This document shows positions 7,619-16,994 of a stretch of 55,119 nucleotides of DNA, piece after piece. Position 1 is the stretch's first letter. The number at the start of each line of letters is the position of its first letter. Source of the stretch: JANJUB01 sp964586225 (lineage in GTDB: Bacteria > Armatimonadota > Fimbriimonadia > Fimbriimonadales > Fimbriimonadaceae); NCBI GenBank assembly GCA_964586225.1, contig CAZPHD010000019.1, forward strand, positions 1 to 55,119, written 5' to 3'. The notes under the pieces were generated by a model. That model did no database searches. It worked only from the letters and a program-made list of their open reading frames with translations, and was not told where the DNA came from. The translations under genes and the position numbers were made by a program.

Positions 7619-9487
7619 ATGAAGCGCATTTTGCTCCTCGGTCTCGCCCTCATCGGGCTCGTCGGCCTGGGCTCGGCTCAGGAAGACTTTGTTCGGCAGA
7701 ACTTTGACAAGCGCGAGGTGCGCATTCCGATGCGAGACGGCAAGACGCTGTTCACCAGCATCTACATCCCCAAGAACCTGAACTCCCCCGCCCCGTTCTT
7801 GATGATGCGCACGCCCTACAGTTGCCGTCCCTATGGGCCGACGGCCTTCCGAGGCAGTCTGGGCCCCGAAGCGAGCTTCACGCGTGAGCCGTACATTTAC
7901 GTTTATCAGGATGTCCGCGGCCGATATCAGTCCGAAGGCGACTTCAATTGGATGAATCCCTACATCCCCAACAAGTCGGCAGGGCAGGTCGATGAATCCA
8001 CGGACACGAAGGACACCATCGACTGGCTGCTCAAGAACATCCCAAACAACAACGGCCGCGTGGGCGTCTACGGGACGTCATATCCTGGCCACTATGCCGC
8101 TCAAACCCTTATTGATCCGCATCCTGCACTTCGGGCGGTCTCGCCCCAGGCCCCGATGGACGACAACTGGATCGGCGATGACATGTTTCACAACGGCGCG
8201 TTCTTCCTGCCTCATGCGATGAACTTCATCGCGGGCTTCGGGGTGCCTCGCGAGGGCCCGACGAGCCAGTACGGTCCGCGCGCTTTCACCCACGACAACC
8301 CGGATGGCTATCAGTTCTTCCTCAAGCTCGGCCCGATCGCGTCGAGCAACGAGAAGTACAACATGAAGATCATCGACCTGTGGCAGAAATGGATCAACCA
8401 CCCCAACTACGACGAGTATTGGCAGCCGCAGCAGGTGTCGCAGCATCTGAAGAAGGTTGGGAACATCCCGGTCCTCATCGTGGGAGGCTGGTACGACGCC
8501 GAGGACCTGCAAGGGCCGCTTCGCATCTACCGCCGCATCGAAGAGTGGAACAAGAACAACCGCACCCATCTCGTGATGGGGCCTTGGTATCACGGTTCAT
8601 GGAACGGTGGCCCCGGAAACGCGCTCTGGGATATCCCGTTCACAGTGAACACCGGCGAGGACTACCGCACGCAGATCCAGCGTCCGTTCTTCGATTTCTA
8701 TCTGCGCGACATCGGCAGCGTCCGTGACATCGCGGAAGTGACGATGTTCGACACCGGCGCGCATCGGTGGATTAAGGGGGCCGAGTGGCCGCCCAAGAAC
8801 GCCCAGCCGGTCAACCTGATGTTCCAGCCGGACGGCTCCATCAACATCGTCGACAAGCCGGCGCGAGGCGAAGCAACCCCCCTTGAGTGGGTGAGCGATC
8901 CCGCACGGCCGGTGCCGAGTTCGGCGACGATCTCGGTGGGTATGCCGCGCGAGTATCTGCTTGAGGATCAGCGATTCGTGTGGAAGCGACCCGACGTGGT
9001 GTCATTTGAGACCGAGCCACTAGCGAATGATCTTACGCTGGTGGGGCCGATTCAGGCTTCGCTGAGCGTATCGACCAGCGGGACCGATTCGGACTTCGTG
9101 GTGAAGCTGATCGACGTGTTTCCGTTTAACTCGGAAGTGCGTTCTGCGCGTGACCAGACGCGCTCAATGGCGGGCTATCAGAAGCTGGTACGCGGCGAGC
9201 CGATGCGGGCTCGCTTCCGCAACTCTTGGTCGAAGCCGGAGCCGATGGTGCCCAACCAGCGCACGGCCGTGAACTTCACGCTACCGGATGTGTGCCACAC
9301 GTTCAAGAAGGGCCACCGGATCATGGTGCAGATTCACTCGTCGTGGTTCCCAATCGTCGATCGCAACCCGCAGAAGTTCGTCGAGAACATCTTCTTCGCC
9401 AAGCCGGAAGATTTCCAGAAGGCCACGCAGCGGTTGTTTGTGGGCGGTGGGGAAGGTAGCAAGTTGACGATTTCGATGATGCCGTGA
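7619..9487 (+). CDS. CocE/NonD family hydrolase (X-Pro dipeptidyl-peptidase fold), secreted
   Basis: 622 residues with a signal peptide (about 20 residues ending in GLGSAQ). The alpha/beta-hydrolase core shows the nucleophile elbow GTSYPG near residue 150, the acid in GGWYDAEDLQGP and the histidine in MGPWYHGSW. The C-terminal jelly-roll typical of X-Pro dipeptidyl-peptidases follows, with DFVVKLIDVFPF, MRARFRNSW and HRIMVQIHSSWFP. Members hydrolyse acyl or peptide bonds (glutaryl-7-ACA, cocaine esterase, X-Pro peptides); the substrate cannot be read from sequence. Monocistronic; it converges on the DapA-like gene 20 bp downstream. Confidence 0.95.
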   Translation: MKRILLLGLALIGLVGLGSAQEDFVRQNFDKREVRIPMRDGKTLFTSIYIPKNLNSPAPFLMMRTPYSCRPYGPTAFRGSLGPEASFTREPYIYVYQDVRGRYQSEGDFNWMNPYIPNKSAGQVDESTDTKDTIDWLLKNIPNNNGRVGVYGTSYPGHYAAQTLIDPHPALRAVSPQAPMDDNWIGDDMFHNGAFFLPHAMNFIAGFGVPREGPTSQYGPRAFTHDNPDGYQFFLKLGPIASSNEKYNMKIIDLWQKWINHPNYDEYWQPQQVSQHLKKVGNIPVLIVGGWYDAEDLQGPLRIYRRIEEWNKNNRTHLVMGPWYHGSWNGGPGNALWDIPFTVNTGEDYRTQIQRPFFDFYLRDIGSVRDIAEVTMFDTGAHRWIKGAEWPPKNAQPVNLMFQPDGSINIVDKPARGEATPLEWVSDPARPVPSSATISVGMPREYLLEDQRFVWKRPDVVSFETEPLANDLTLVGPIQASLSVSTSGTDSDFVVKLIDVFPFNSEVRSARDQTRSMAGYQKLVRGEPMRARFRNSWSKPEPMVPNQRTAVNFTLPDVCHTFKKGHRIMVQIHSSWFPIVDRNPQKFVENIFFAKPEDFQKATQRLFVGGGEGSKLTISMMP

Positions 9488-9507
9488 CGAATAAGCAGAC
9501 TGTTAGG

Positions 9508-10278
9508 CTAAGCCGCCGAATCGTGCGCCAAGAAGTCGGACAGCGACTTCCGAAGCGCTGGGTCAAGCGCTAACTGGGGCCCTCGGAGTGGGCCGCATTC
9601 AAACCCCTGCATCTCCATCGCGGCTTTAATCACGCGAGCGGTGCCCGCGGTGCGTAAGGGTTCCGGCAGCCAGTGAGGTAGCGAACTGGGGTGCATTCGC
9701 CAAGGCGAGATGGTGATCACGGGGCTAACGATGCACTCGTGATAGGTGAACTGGTCGGAGTGGGTGTGCTCAGGATAGAACGCGCAGGTGCCCGTGCAAG
9801 GGGTGGCGATTTTGACGGTGGGGCTGGTCAGGAGCTGATCATGCAGGCCGCCCACGACTCGCCGGTGCGGATCTACGACCAGGGTCGGGATGCCGGCGTG
9901 GTGAGCAACAAAGCTGATGAACTTATGGACTTCGGCGTCGGTGAAGTCACCTAGAAGCGGTGGAGTAATCACAACCATTTGCGCGCCGTGCCGCGATGCG
10001 TGCTGGGCAAGATCGAGGGTGGCGGTGGTTGCCAGGCAGGTCGCGTGCACGATCACCGGATGGCCGGACGCTAGGCGCAACGTGAGCTCAAGAAGGTGCT
10101 TGCGCTCGGCAAGCGAGAGCGTGGTGAACTCGCCAGTCGCTGATCCGAGGACGAATCCTTGCACCCCCTCATTGAGGAAGTGGCGGATCAACCGCGCGAG
10201 ACGGACTTCACTGATCGACGAGGTGTCATCGGTGAACGGCGTCGGCAACGGTGCGAACAACCCAACGAGGTTGCGCAT
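9508..10278 (-). CDS. Divergent dihydrodipicolinate synthase family protein
   Basis: 256 residues, shorter than the usual 290. The N-terminal strand LFAPLPTPFTDD and the substrate loop SATGEFTTLSLAERKHLL match the DapA/NanA TIM-barrel family (normally GTTGE). The usual YNVPGRTG segment with its catalytic tyrosine is missing: the matching place reads LVVDPHRRVVGG. A lysine in SPTVKIATP could be the Schiff-base lysine, but the surrounding KEATGD-type motif is lost. I infer a family member with altered or lost aldolase chemistry, not DapA itself. Downstream of dnaE2 on the same strand, 31 bp away. Confidence 0.75.
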   Translation of the reverse strand: MRNLVGLFAPLPTPFTDDTSSISEVRLARLIRHFLNEGVQGFVLGSATGEFTTLSLAERKHLLELTLRLASGHPVIVHATCLATTATLDLAQHASRHGAQMVVITPPLLGDFTDAEVHKFISFVAHHAGIPTLVVDPHRRVVGGLHDQLLTSPTVKIATPCTGTCAFYPEHTHSDQFTYHECIVSPVITISPWRMHPSSLPHWLPEPLRTAGTARVIKAAMEMQGFECGPLRGPQLALDPALRKSLSDFLAHDSAA

Positions 10279-10309
10279 AGTTGGATTATCGGTAGATCGC
10301 CGAGGATCA

Positions 10310-13300
10310 TCACCCTACGCAGAACCCGTTGGGGCGATAAGGCAGGTTCACCTGCTCTGGGCGATAGGGGTACACGCGCTCGGCGAGGAACGCGACATGC
10401 TCATCGCGATGCTGCGCCCGGCCGACGACCGTCACGAACGGACTGCAGACAATCGCATGCCCATCGAGCCGGTAGACCCGATCAAAGCAGGTGACATTGA
10501 GCAATCCCGTCTCGTCCTCGAGGTCGAAAAACACGACGCGCTTGCCACTCGGCGTTGGCGGGAATCGCAACCGGATCGGATTGCCCACGACGAACGCCTT
10601 CGTGCCTTCGGGCAGCCGCCGCGCTTCGGCGCTGGTGATGCCTCCCTTCGTGAGGATACGGTCGCGTTCGTAAGCCATCAGGTGCTGCTCGATATCCAGC
10701 CCGAGGGTGATGCGCTCGAACTGCGCCTTCTCGATGGCGGTGTAGTCGGGGAGGTCTTCTTTGAGGGTGGGCTCGGTGTAAGAAAGGGGGAGCCCACCGA
10801 TCGGGCGGACGAGACGGGTGTATTCGAGCGCATCCGGGATCGCCCATAGGAGCGCGCGGCGGTGCGCGTGGAGCGAGTCGAACGCTCCGCTGAGGATGAG
10901 CTGTTCCAGTTCGTCGCGCTCGGGTTGAATGCGGGCGACGAAGTCGAAGAATGAGGTGAAGCGCCTGCGACGGGTGGTTGATCCGGTCGCGGTGCGCTCA
11001 AGGACGGCGACCGACGAACCTTGGCTGGCGACGGCGTGGGGCTCGGGCTCTTCGGGGGTGAGTGAGGCTTCGATGATGCGGGTCTTGAGTTCAGTGGAGA
11101 GGTTGTCAATCTGATCGAGCCCGACGCGCAGGCCACCATGCGGCACCCAAAGCCCATCGGCCAGCACCGCCTCCACTTGGAAGCCGAGCTCGCTCGCATT
11201 CACGTCTGCAGGGAGGATCCGAACACCTCGGCTTCGCGCTTCATTCACGATGGTGCAAGGGCCGTAATAGCCCGCGGGTTGGGCATCGAGCAGGGCCGCG
11301 AAGTACTCGGCGGGGAAGTTCTGCTGGCAGTAGATCGAGCGGATTGACACCTCGGCAAACGCGAGTGCATGCCCTTGCGCGAACCCGTAACCCTTGAAGC
11401 CAGCAACGAGATCGATGACCTCTTCGGCAACTGGGGCCGAGTAACCCCGCGCCATGATCCGCGTGCGCAGATCATCGCGAATCGCGTCGCCATACTCCTC
11501 GCGGCGGTGCTTGTGAATCTGCTCGCGAAGGTCTTCGGCTTCGCCTGAGGTGCACCCGGCGAAGGTCTGCAGGAGCTGGTCGATCTGCTCTTGAAAGACA
11601 ACGATGCCATAAGTGAGTCCAAGGATTTCCTCAAGCTCGGGGTGAGAAAACTTGTACGGCTTGCCTCGCCGCCGCGCGATCATCTCGTTGAGCTTCACCG
11701 CGCCGCCCACTCCGGGGCGGATGCCCGCTTGGACCAGGCTCGCCTCGTGGAGGTTGGACGTTCTGATGCGCTGATGGGCCTGTCGCATGGCGGGCGAAGC
11801 TGATTGAGGGATGCCGATGAGCTCGCCCGAGCGCATGGCTTCGTAGGTGTGCGGATCGTCTACGGGAACCGAAGTGACATGGAAGTCCGGATTGTTCACC
11901 CGGATACGATGCTCGGTCCCGGACAGCACATCCTGACCACGCAAGCATAGGATGTCGAACTTATCGAAGTAGTGCTTCGCGCTGCGCTTATCCCACTGGA
12001 TGATCCGGATCGGCTGACCATCCACCTCGCCCCCCGAGTCCATGACCGGAACGGTCATCGCGAGTGGATCCTGCGAGATCACAACACCTGATGAGTGCGC
12101 TCGCATGTTGCGAGGGAGGTCCATCATCCGCTCGGCCAAGGTGATGATCCACTGGAGGCGTTCGAGCGGGATATGACTCTCACGGAGTTCCGGTCGCGAC
12201 TCAATCGCATCAGCGAGGCGATCCGCACTCACGCCAGCGTGGATGCGTTTACTCAGGAAACCTAACAGTGACGCAGGAAGCCCAAACACTTTGCCGACTT
12301 CGCGGATAATGCCTCGGGTGCAGAACGCACCGATCGCGGACACGGTAGCCACCCGCTCATGGCCGTACTTGCGCGTGAGATACTGCCGGACGTCTTCTCT
12401 GCGGTGTGCCTCGAAGTCAATGTCGATGTCCGGGCGCTTGCTCCCATCCTCGGGCAAGAAGCGGTCGAAATGGAGCCGATGCTCGAAGGCATCAATCCGT
12501 GAGAGTCCCAAACAATAGGCGACGACGGAGTCGACCACGGAGCCCCGGCCGCTAAAGAGAATGTCTTGCTCCTCGGCCCACCGGCAGGCGTCCCAGATGG
12601 TCAGAAAGTGGCTGGCGAAGTTCAGTCTCTGGATCCGGTCAATCTCGCGATCGATCCGTTTGCGGAGGGCGGGCTTGATGTGCGGATACCGAAGAAACGC
12701 GCCAGCTTCGACGATTTCGCGAATCGCGTGGTTCGGGTCATCGTAGAGGGGTGGGAGTTGCGTTCGCGTGGGTAACACGTCGTCGTCGCAGTGTTCAGCA
12801 ATGCGCATCGTCTCGGCGATCCACTCCGGGTGGTCGGCGTACATCGCCGCCATTTCCTCGCTCGTGCGCAGGTAGCGCTCGGCGTTGAGAGGGCGCTCGG
12901 GATGAGTTTCCCATTCCGGCTGCCCGGCGGCGCGGGCGGGTTTTCGGCCGATGATCTCGTCCAGCATGCACAGCGTGTCGATGCACACCATCACGTCTTG
13001 GACGATTGCATGCTCGGGGCGGGCGTGGGTGATCATGCCCCCGGCAACGCAACGAAGGTTGTGCGATTCGGCAAGGTTGGCCAAACGACGGTTGTGAACG
13101 AGCTCCCAAGGGTGGAACGACCGCTCAATTTCCACCCAAACGTAGCTACCAAAGATCGACTTGAGCCTTAGAAGGATGTCGCTCGGTTCGCATCCACGGA
13201 GCATCGGTCCGATGAGGGGTCCCTCATGCCCCCCGGTCAGGCAGAGCAGGTCGACTGAATATCGTTCAAGCATCTCCCAAGTCGCGAGAGGATAGCCTCT

Positions 13301-13885
13301 TGGTTGCTCGCTGTGGCAGGCAGTGATCATCTGCGACAGGCAGCGATAACCGCGGCGGCTACGGGCGATGAGCACGATCCTGCCTCCAGTATCCAGTTCG
13401 ATCTGCGCTCCGATCAGCGGCTTGATCCCCGCGCGTCGGCAAGCATGCGCAAACTCCACCGCACCCACGAGCGAGTGCCGATCCGTGATGGCAACGGCAG
13501 GGCATCCCACCATCGCGGCAAATGCGACCATCTCCTCGGGCAGCATCGTTCCGCGGCCGAAACTGTAGCCCGATAGCAGATGGAGCGGCACATAGGGTTG
13601 GGCGACTGCGCGCTTCGTGAACGATGCTCGACGCGGCTCAGGCAGCCCGTACGACAGCCGCACGAGTGCCATCTTCTCCTCGCGCCGCTTCTGAATGCGC
13701 AAGCTCCAGTCTTCGCGGTGATCGGTAGGCTCAGGGGTAGCGTGCGAAGGACCGAGACAAAGCTCGGCCAGAGAATGCTCAATCTCCCGCCGGATGCCGT
13801 GATCGTCGATCACATGGGCGAACTCTCGATACGACTCGCCATTCCACCATTCGCCAAGCTCTCGCCAACGAGCGAGGTCGGTCAT
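10310..13885 (-). CDS. dnaE2: Error-prone DNA polymerase III alpha subunit DnaE2
   Basis: 1191 residues. Start chosen at the ATG at 13885, because ATGA there overlaps the ImuB-like stop; a longer frame reaches 14023 but its extra N-terminus is a shadow. Order: PHP domain (PYVPLHLLSGYSFGRG, AITDRHSLVGAVEF, RYLRTSEEM), polymerase palm with the acidic motif RPDIDIDFEAHRRED and a third Asp in KFDILCLRGQDVL, fingers (GIVVFQEQ, GFAQGHALAFAEVS), helix-hairpin-helix, and a C-terminal OB fold (KAFVVGNPIRLRF). All three metal-binding Asp seem present, so it should be active. DnaE2 performs translesion synthesis with ImuB in SOS mutagenesis. Confidence 0.93.
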   Translation of the reverse strand: MTDLARWRELGEWWNGESYREFAHVIDDHGIRREIEHSLAELCLGPSHATPEPTDHREDWSLRIQKRREEKMALVRLSYGLPEPRRASFTKRAVAQPYVPLHLLSGYSFGRGTMLPEEMVAFAAMVGCPAVAITDRHSLVGAVEFAHACRRAGIKPLIGAQIELDTGGRIVLIARSRRGYRCLSQMITACHSEQPRGYPLATWEMLERYSVDLLCLTGGHEGPLIGPMLRGCEPSDILLRLKSIFGSYVWVEIERSFHPWELVHNRRLANLAESHNLRCVAGGMITHARPEHAIVQDVMVCIDTLCMLDEIIGRKPARAAGQPEWETHPERPLNAERYLRTSEEMAAMYADHPEWIAETMRIAEHCDDDVLPTRTQLPPLYDDPNHAIREIVEAGAFLRYPHIKPALRKRIDREIDRIQRLNFASHFLTIWDACRWAEEQDILFSGRGSVVDSVVAYCLGLSRIDAFEHRLHFDRFLPEDGSKRPDIDIDFEAHRREDVRQYLTRKYGHERVATVSAIGAFCTRGIIREVGKVFGLPASLLGFLSKRIHAGVSADRLADAIESRPELRESHIPLERLQWIITLAERMMDLPRNMRAHSSGVVISQDPLAMTVPVMDSGGEVDGQPIRIIQWDKRSAKHYFDKFDILCLRGQDVLSGTEHRIRVNNPDFHVTSVPVDDPHTYEAMRSGELIGIPQSASPAMRQAHQRIRTSNLHEASLVQAGIRPGVGGAVKLNEMIARRRGKPYKFSHPELEEILGLTYGIVVFQEQIDQLLQTFAGCTSGEAEDLREQIHKHRREEYGDAIRDDLRTRIMARGYSAPVAEEVIDLVAGFKGYGFAQGHALAFAEVSIRSIYCQQNFPAEYFAALLDAQPAGYYGPCTIVNEARSRGVRILPADVNASELGFQVEAVLADGLWVPHGGLRVGLDQIDNLSTELKTRIIEASLTPEEPEPHAVASQGSSVAVLERTATGSTTRRRRFTSFFDFVARIQPERDELEQLILSGAFDSLHAHRRALLWAIPDALEYTRLVRPIGGLPLSYTEPTLKEDLPDYTAIEKAQFERITLGLDIEQHLMAYERDRILTKGGITSAEARRLPEGTKAFVVGNPIRLRFPPTPSGKRVVFFDLEDETGLLNVTCFDRVYRLDGHAIVCSPFVTVVGRAQHRDEHVAFLAERVYPYRPEQVNLPYRPNGFCVG

Positions 13886-14997
13886 CCCGGACCTCCCATC
13901 ATCCAGGCTTTGAGAACGCGTACGCGACGAGGCACCGCGACCTCGCTCGCGCACAGGATGGATGCATCGCCAAACACCGTCTTCAACCGATGAACCGTCT
14001 CGGCGACCGCATCCGGATCGCACGGGTCGGCAATCGTGTATTGCCGATGGTGGTCCGATTGCTCCATGGCGACTTCGACGGTAATGTCGGTGAGCGGCTC
14101 AGTGGGTAAGACGATCTTGCTGAGCACCACGGCGATCTGAGTGGAGGTGCGGATCGGCTTCGGTGTGCGATGGTTTACGTCTTCGGAGTTCCACCATGCG
14201 TAGAGGTCGCGGGTGTGGCGGTCGTGGTTCGTCAGCCCAGCGGCCAGTTCGGTCGCGATGCCACGGAGGAGGTTCTCAAGCCCGGCACGCTCGATGACGC
14301 CCTCGGAAACGTGACGGCCTGCGCGCAGGCGAGGCGGACCGTCGTTCGGGGTAACCGTATCGGTGAGAAGCCCTCGCGAGGCTTGGTGGATGCTGCGACC
14401 AAGCTCACCGAATTGGTTGCGGAGTGTGTCGAGGTGAAGGGCTTGAACATCGCCGACCGTTGCGCATCCAAGGAAGGCAAGCCTGGAGATGAGATCGGGA
14501 GGGAAGGGAAGCACCCGGACAGGCAGGCTTTGCAACTTGCGATCTGGACGGGCAACCCAATCGGCATCAACCTCGCCACGGAGGGCAGCCGTTCGCGCGA
14601 GCCACTTTGATCGTCCGATCCCGAAGCGGTAGGAGGGCGGGATGGCCTGCTGGATGTCCGCGAGTAACGAGTAAGGGTCCGGATGAGCGGTGAGATCGAG
14701 GTACGCCTGGTTCGGGGCAGGAAGTTCGATGCGGTCGGTGAATCGTCGGAGGGGTTGGGTCCAGGCTACGCGGGCGGCTTCCCACTGGCTGCGCGGTTCG
14801 GTGAGGATGAAGGTTGCTCCCTTGGCGAGGGTGCGGGCCTCGATGAACTTGATTCCGGGTCGCACACCCATTTGGAGGGCGGCTTCGCACACTTCGATCA
14901 CTTTGCGACCGTCGTGGATGACGACCGGCCCGCTGGGGGGTTCGGTGAGCGCATCGCGGAAGAACCGCGTCCGGTGGACATACGCAATATAGTGCAT
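13882..14997 (-). CDS. imuB: ImuB-like Y-family polymerase homologue, probably non-catalytic
   Basis: 371 residues with the Y-family layout: palm start MHYIAYVHRTRFFRDAL, the AAL-QMGVRPGIKFIEAR little-finger approach, FGIGRSKWLARTAAL, and a thumb HhH-type segment LAFLGCATVGDVQAL. The catalytic carboxylates are gone: the first DMD-type Asp is replaced by YVH, and the SIDEAYLD motif reads APNQAYLDL, with Asn-Gln instead of Asp-Glu. This is the hallmark of ImuB, which acts as a hub between the beta clamp and DnaE2. The overlap with dnaE2 supports it. No imuA or lexA lies in the window. Confidence 0.85.
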   Translation of the reverse strand: MHYIAYVHRTRFFRDALTEPPSGPVVIHDGRKVIEVCEAALQMGVRPGIKFIEARTLAKGATFILTEPRSQWEAARVAWTQPLRRFTDRIELPAPNQAYLDLTAHPDPYSLLADIQQAIPPSYRFGIGRSKWLARTAALRGEVDADWVARPDRKLQSLPVRVLPFPPDLISRLAFLGCATVGDVQALHLDTLRNQFGELGRSIHQASRGLLTDTVTPNDGPPRLRAGRHVSEGVIERAGLENLLRGIATELAAGLTNHDRHTRDLYAWWNSEDVNHRTPKPIRTSTQIAVVLSKIVLPTEPLTDITVEVAMEQSDHHRQYTIADPCDPDAVAETVHRLKTVFGDASILCASEVAVPRRVRVLKAWMMGGPG

Positions 14998-15037
14998 ATA
15001 TGTCTACTATTATAGGCGATGTTTCGGGATTTGCCAA
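14998..15037 (-). promoter_or_regulatory. Sigma70-type promoter of imuB-dnaE2, nearly leaderless
   Basis: On the minus strand: -35 TTGGCA (15037-15032), a 17-bp spacer, and -10 TATAAT (15014-15009), ending 11 bp before the imuB ATG. The expected transcription start falls about four bases before the ATG, so there is no room for a Shine-Dalgarno site. A weak inverted pair ATAGT/ACTAT straddles the start codon and might be an operator. Confidence 0.6.
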
Positions 15038-15085
15038 GGGGCCGCAAGCAGATGCATCCTGCGGCTACAGAGACCGTGGGATTCA

Positions 15086-15120
15086 ATGAGGGCACCGGTG
15101 GGTTCGTCCCGGTGCATCCA
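15086..15120 (-). repeat. Dispersed hairpin repeat, copy A (compensated stem variant)
   Basis: Core hairpin 15092-15115. Read on the minus strand: stem GCACCGG, loop GACGAACCCA, stem CCGGTGC, then the tail CCTCATTGA also found at copy B. Compared with the other five copies, stem positions 3 and 4 are changed (GT to AC) and the opposite arm is changed to match, while the loop is identical. It lies in the imuB/fpg intergenic region; a second hairpin (arms GCCGCA and TGCGGC, about 15043-15067) lies next to it. Confidence 0.85.
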
Positions 15121-15139
15121 GAAGGTGCATAATCCCTTG

Positions 15140-15982
15140 GTGCCTGAACTTCCCGAAGTTGAATCTGTTCGACGCCTGATGCGGCGTGTTTTCCAAGGTC
15201 GAAAAATTGTCGCTGCCGAAGTTGTGCCGGATGAGATCGTCCAGGGCGGAGTGCCTGACGAAGCGTTCGTCGCCGCCATCGAGGGACGCACGCTTCGCGA
15301 CGTCGGCCGCAAAGGGAAGTATTGGTGGCTGGATTTCGGCGATGCACCGTTCGTGTTCGGTCACCTTGGCATGAGCGGGTGGATTCGCGAGCTCGGAGAG
15401 CCGACGATCCGCCTCAAGGAGCATGGCAACGCCCCACTCGACGACGAGAATGGCCGCCCGAGGTTCCTTAAGCTCCTCATGACCTCTGACGAGGGGCGCC
15501 GCGTGGCCTTCACGGATGGCCGTCGGCTCGCGCGAATGTGGCTGGGTGACTCGCCCTACTCAGACCCACGAGTGGCCAAGCTCGGCCCGGACGTCTACGA
15601 AGCACTCCCCGATCCGGACGCGCTCTACGCAACCCTCAAGCGCCGCAAAGCTCCCCTTAAGGCGCTCCTACTCGATCAAGCGCTGTTCGCGGGCGTCGGC
15701 AATTGGATCGCCGACGAATGCCTGTATCACGCCGGACTCGCTCCGAAGCGCACTGGAGATACGTTGTCGTTGGCCGATGTAACCGCACTCCATCTCAGCT
15801 TGCAGAGGGTGCTCGAGATTGCCGTCGAGAAGAATGCCGATAAAGACCTGTTCCCCGAGGATTGGCTGTTCCACCACCGGTGGGACGGTAGCCGCGGCCC
15901 GGAGACGATTGGTGGCGAGTTGATTGTGCGGGAGACCGTGGGTGGCCGCACGACAGCGTGGGTGCCGACGCGTCAAAATTGA
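15140..15982 (+). CDS. mutM: Formamidopyrimidine-DNA glycosylase family, zincless
   Basis: 280 residues. The start must be the GTG at 15140, because the mature enzyme needs the N-terminal PELPEVE with catalytic Pro2 and Glu3; a frame-compatible ATG at 15086 lies inside a repeat. Lys of the beta-F region is seen in RKGKYWWLDF, and the helix-two-turn-helix in LLDQALFAGVGNWIADECL. The C-terminal zinc finger is absent: where Fpg has four cysteines, the sequence reads GGELIVRETVGGRTTAWVPT. The GGRTTAW loop is kept, so this is probably a zincless finger as in NEIL1. It removes oxidised bases from DNA. Confidence 0.92.
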   Translation: MPELPEVESVRRLMRRVFQGRKIVAAEVVPDEIVQGGVPDEAFVAAIEGRTLRDVGRKGKYWWLDFGDAPFVFGHLGMSGWIRELGEPTIRLKEHGNAPLDDENGRPRFLKLLMTSDEGRRVAFTDGRRLARMWLGDSPYSDPRVAKLGPDVYEALPDPDALYATLKRRKAPLKALLLDQALFAGVGNWIADECLYHAGLAPKRTGDTLSLADVTALHLSLQRVLEIAVEKNADKDLFPEDWLFHHRWDGSRGPETIGGELIVRETVGGRTTAWVPTRQN

Positions 15983-15989
15983 TATCACG

Positions 15990-16994
15990 TTACGGATACA
16001 CCCAACACCCACCAACGGTCGCGTCGGTGGCACCCGTGATGGAGGGCAAACTTGTGGGTTCGCGGCGATGCGCCAAATGTCCGAGCCATGCCCACGCCGC
16101 GGCTTCGCGATAGCGGCTTGGCATGCCGGTTTCGTCGTACACGCGTACGTCGCCCGGCGCAAGCTCTGAAAGCCGCGCGACTAGCGTCGCATTCTCACTA
16201 CCGCCCCCGGCGAGAAACACCTGATCGGCAGGACCGATTGCGTCGGCAATCAGGACTGCAATGGCCTCAATCGCGGTTCGTAAGGCGTCGGCGCGGCGGG
16301 ATGAGAGTGCGGGAAGCGAATCGTCTCCCGTTCCGAGGCTCTTAGCGCCGACGGAGCGTCGACCTCCCGATAACTTCTCTAAGTCGCCCGCGTGGACCGA
16401 GCCCGAGGCCGCCAAAGCTCCTCCCGCGTCAAACTCCACTCCGAACTCGCGGCGGGCCAGCGTGTCCAACCACAGATTACACGGGCACACATCGAATCCC
16501 TGCAGATCCGGCCCGAGCGTCACGTTCACAAACCCGCCCAGATTCACCACCGCCCAAGTGCCGACCACCGAACGAAGAAACCATGCATCAGCCAACGGCG
16601 TCAGCGGAGCACCCTGCCCCCCAACGGCGAGGTCTGCCTGGCGCAGGTCATAAACCACAGGAATGCCCAGGGCCGCGACAATCGGAGCGGGTTGCAGTAG
16701 CTGCCAAGACAGCGGCGGGCGATGATAAACCGTCTGCCCGTGGATCGACACCAAATCTGCCGACTCCGAGCCGAGCAACTCGCGGATCAACTGAACATGA
16801 AGCAACGAAAAGTCGTGGCCCGCCTGGGCGATGTCGCCCGCACTCATCGGCTGGCCACTCGCCAAAGCGCGCAAGACTACGCCCACGTCGCCGAGCGGCA
16901 CCGAATGCCCACGGATGAAGCTGCCCTCACGATCCAACAAGGCCGCGTCGAGGCCATCGAGACTCGTGCCCGACATGACCCCGACCAGTCTCAT
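15990..16994 (-). CDS. anmK: Anhydro-N-acetylmuramic acid kinase
   Basis: 334 residues, slightly shorter than the usual 365-370. The ATP-binding N-terminus VGVMSGTSLDGLDAALLD is diagnostic; further family stretches are SIHGQTVYHRPP, GAPLTPLADAWFL, WAVVNLGGFVNVT, GFDVCPCNLWLD and the C-terminal VFLAGGGSENATLV. It phosphorylates 1,6-anhydro-MurNAc during peptidoglycan recycling. The ATG overlaps the topA stop by four bases (ATGA), so it is co-translated with topoisomerase I. Confidence 0.95.
   Translation of the reverse strand: MRLVGVMSGTSLDGLDAALLDREGSFIRGHSVPLGDVGVVLRALASGQPMSAGDIAQAGHDFSLLHVQLIRELLGSESADLVSIHGQTVYHRPPLSWQLLQPAPIVAALGIPVVYDLRQADLAVGGQGAPLTPLADAWFLRSVVGTWAVVNLGGFVNVTLGPDLQGFDVCPCNLWLDTLARREFGVEFDAGGALAASGSVHAGDLEKLSGGRRSVGAKSLGTGDDSLPALSSRRADALRTAIEAIAVLIADAIGPADQVFLAGGGSENATLVARLSELAPGDVRVYDETGMPSRYREAAAWAWLGHLAHRREPTSLPSITGATDATVGGCWVYP

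Noticed and set aside
14985..15012. LexA (SOS) box over the imuB start
   Set aside because: The ATAGT/ACTAT pair is short, and I know no matching LexA consensus for this lineage; kept only as a remark on the promoter.
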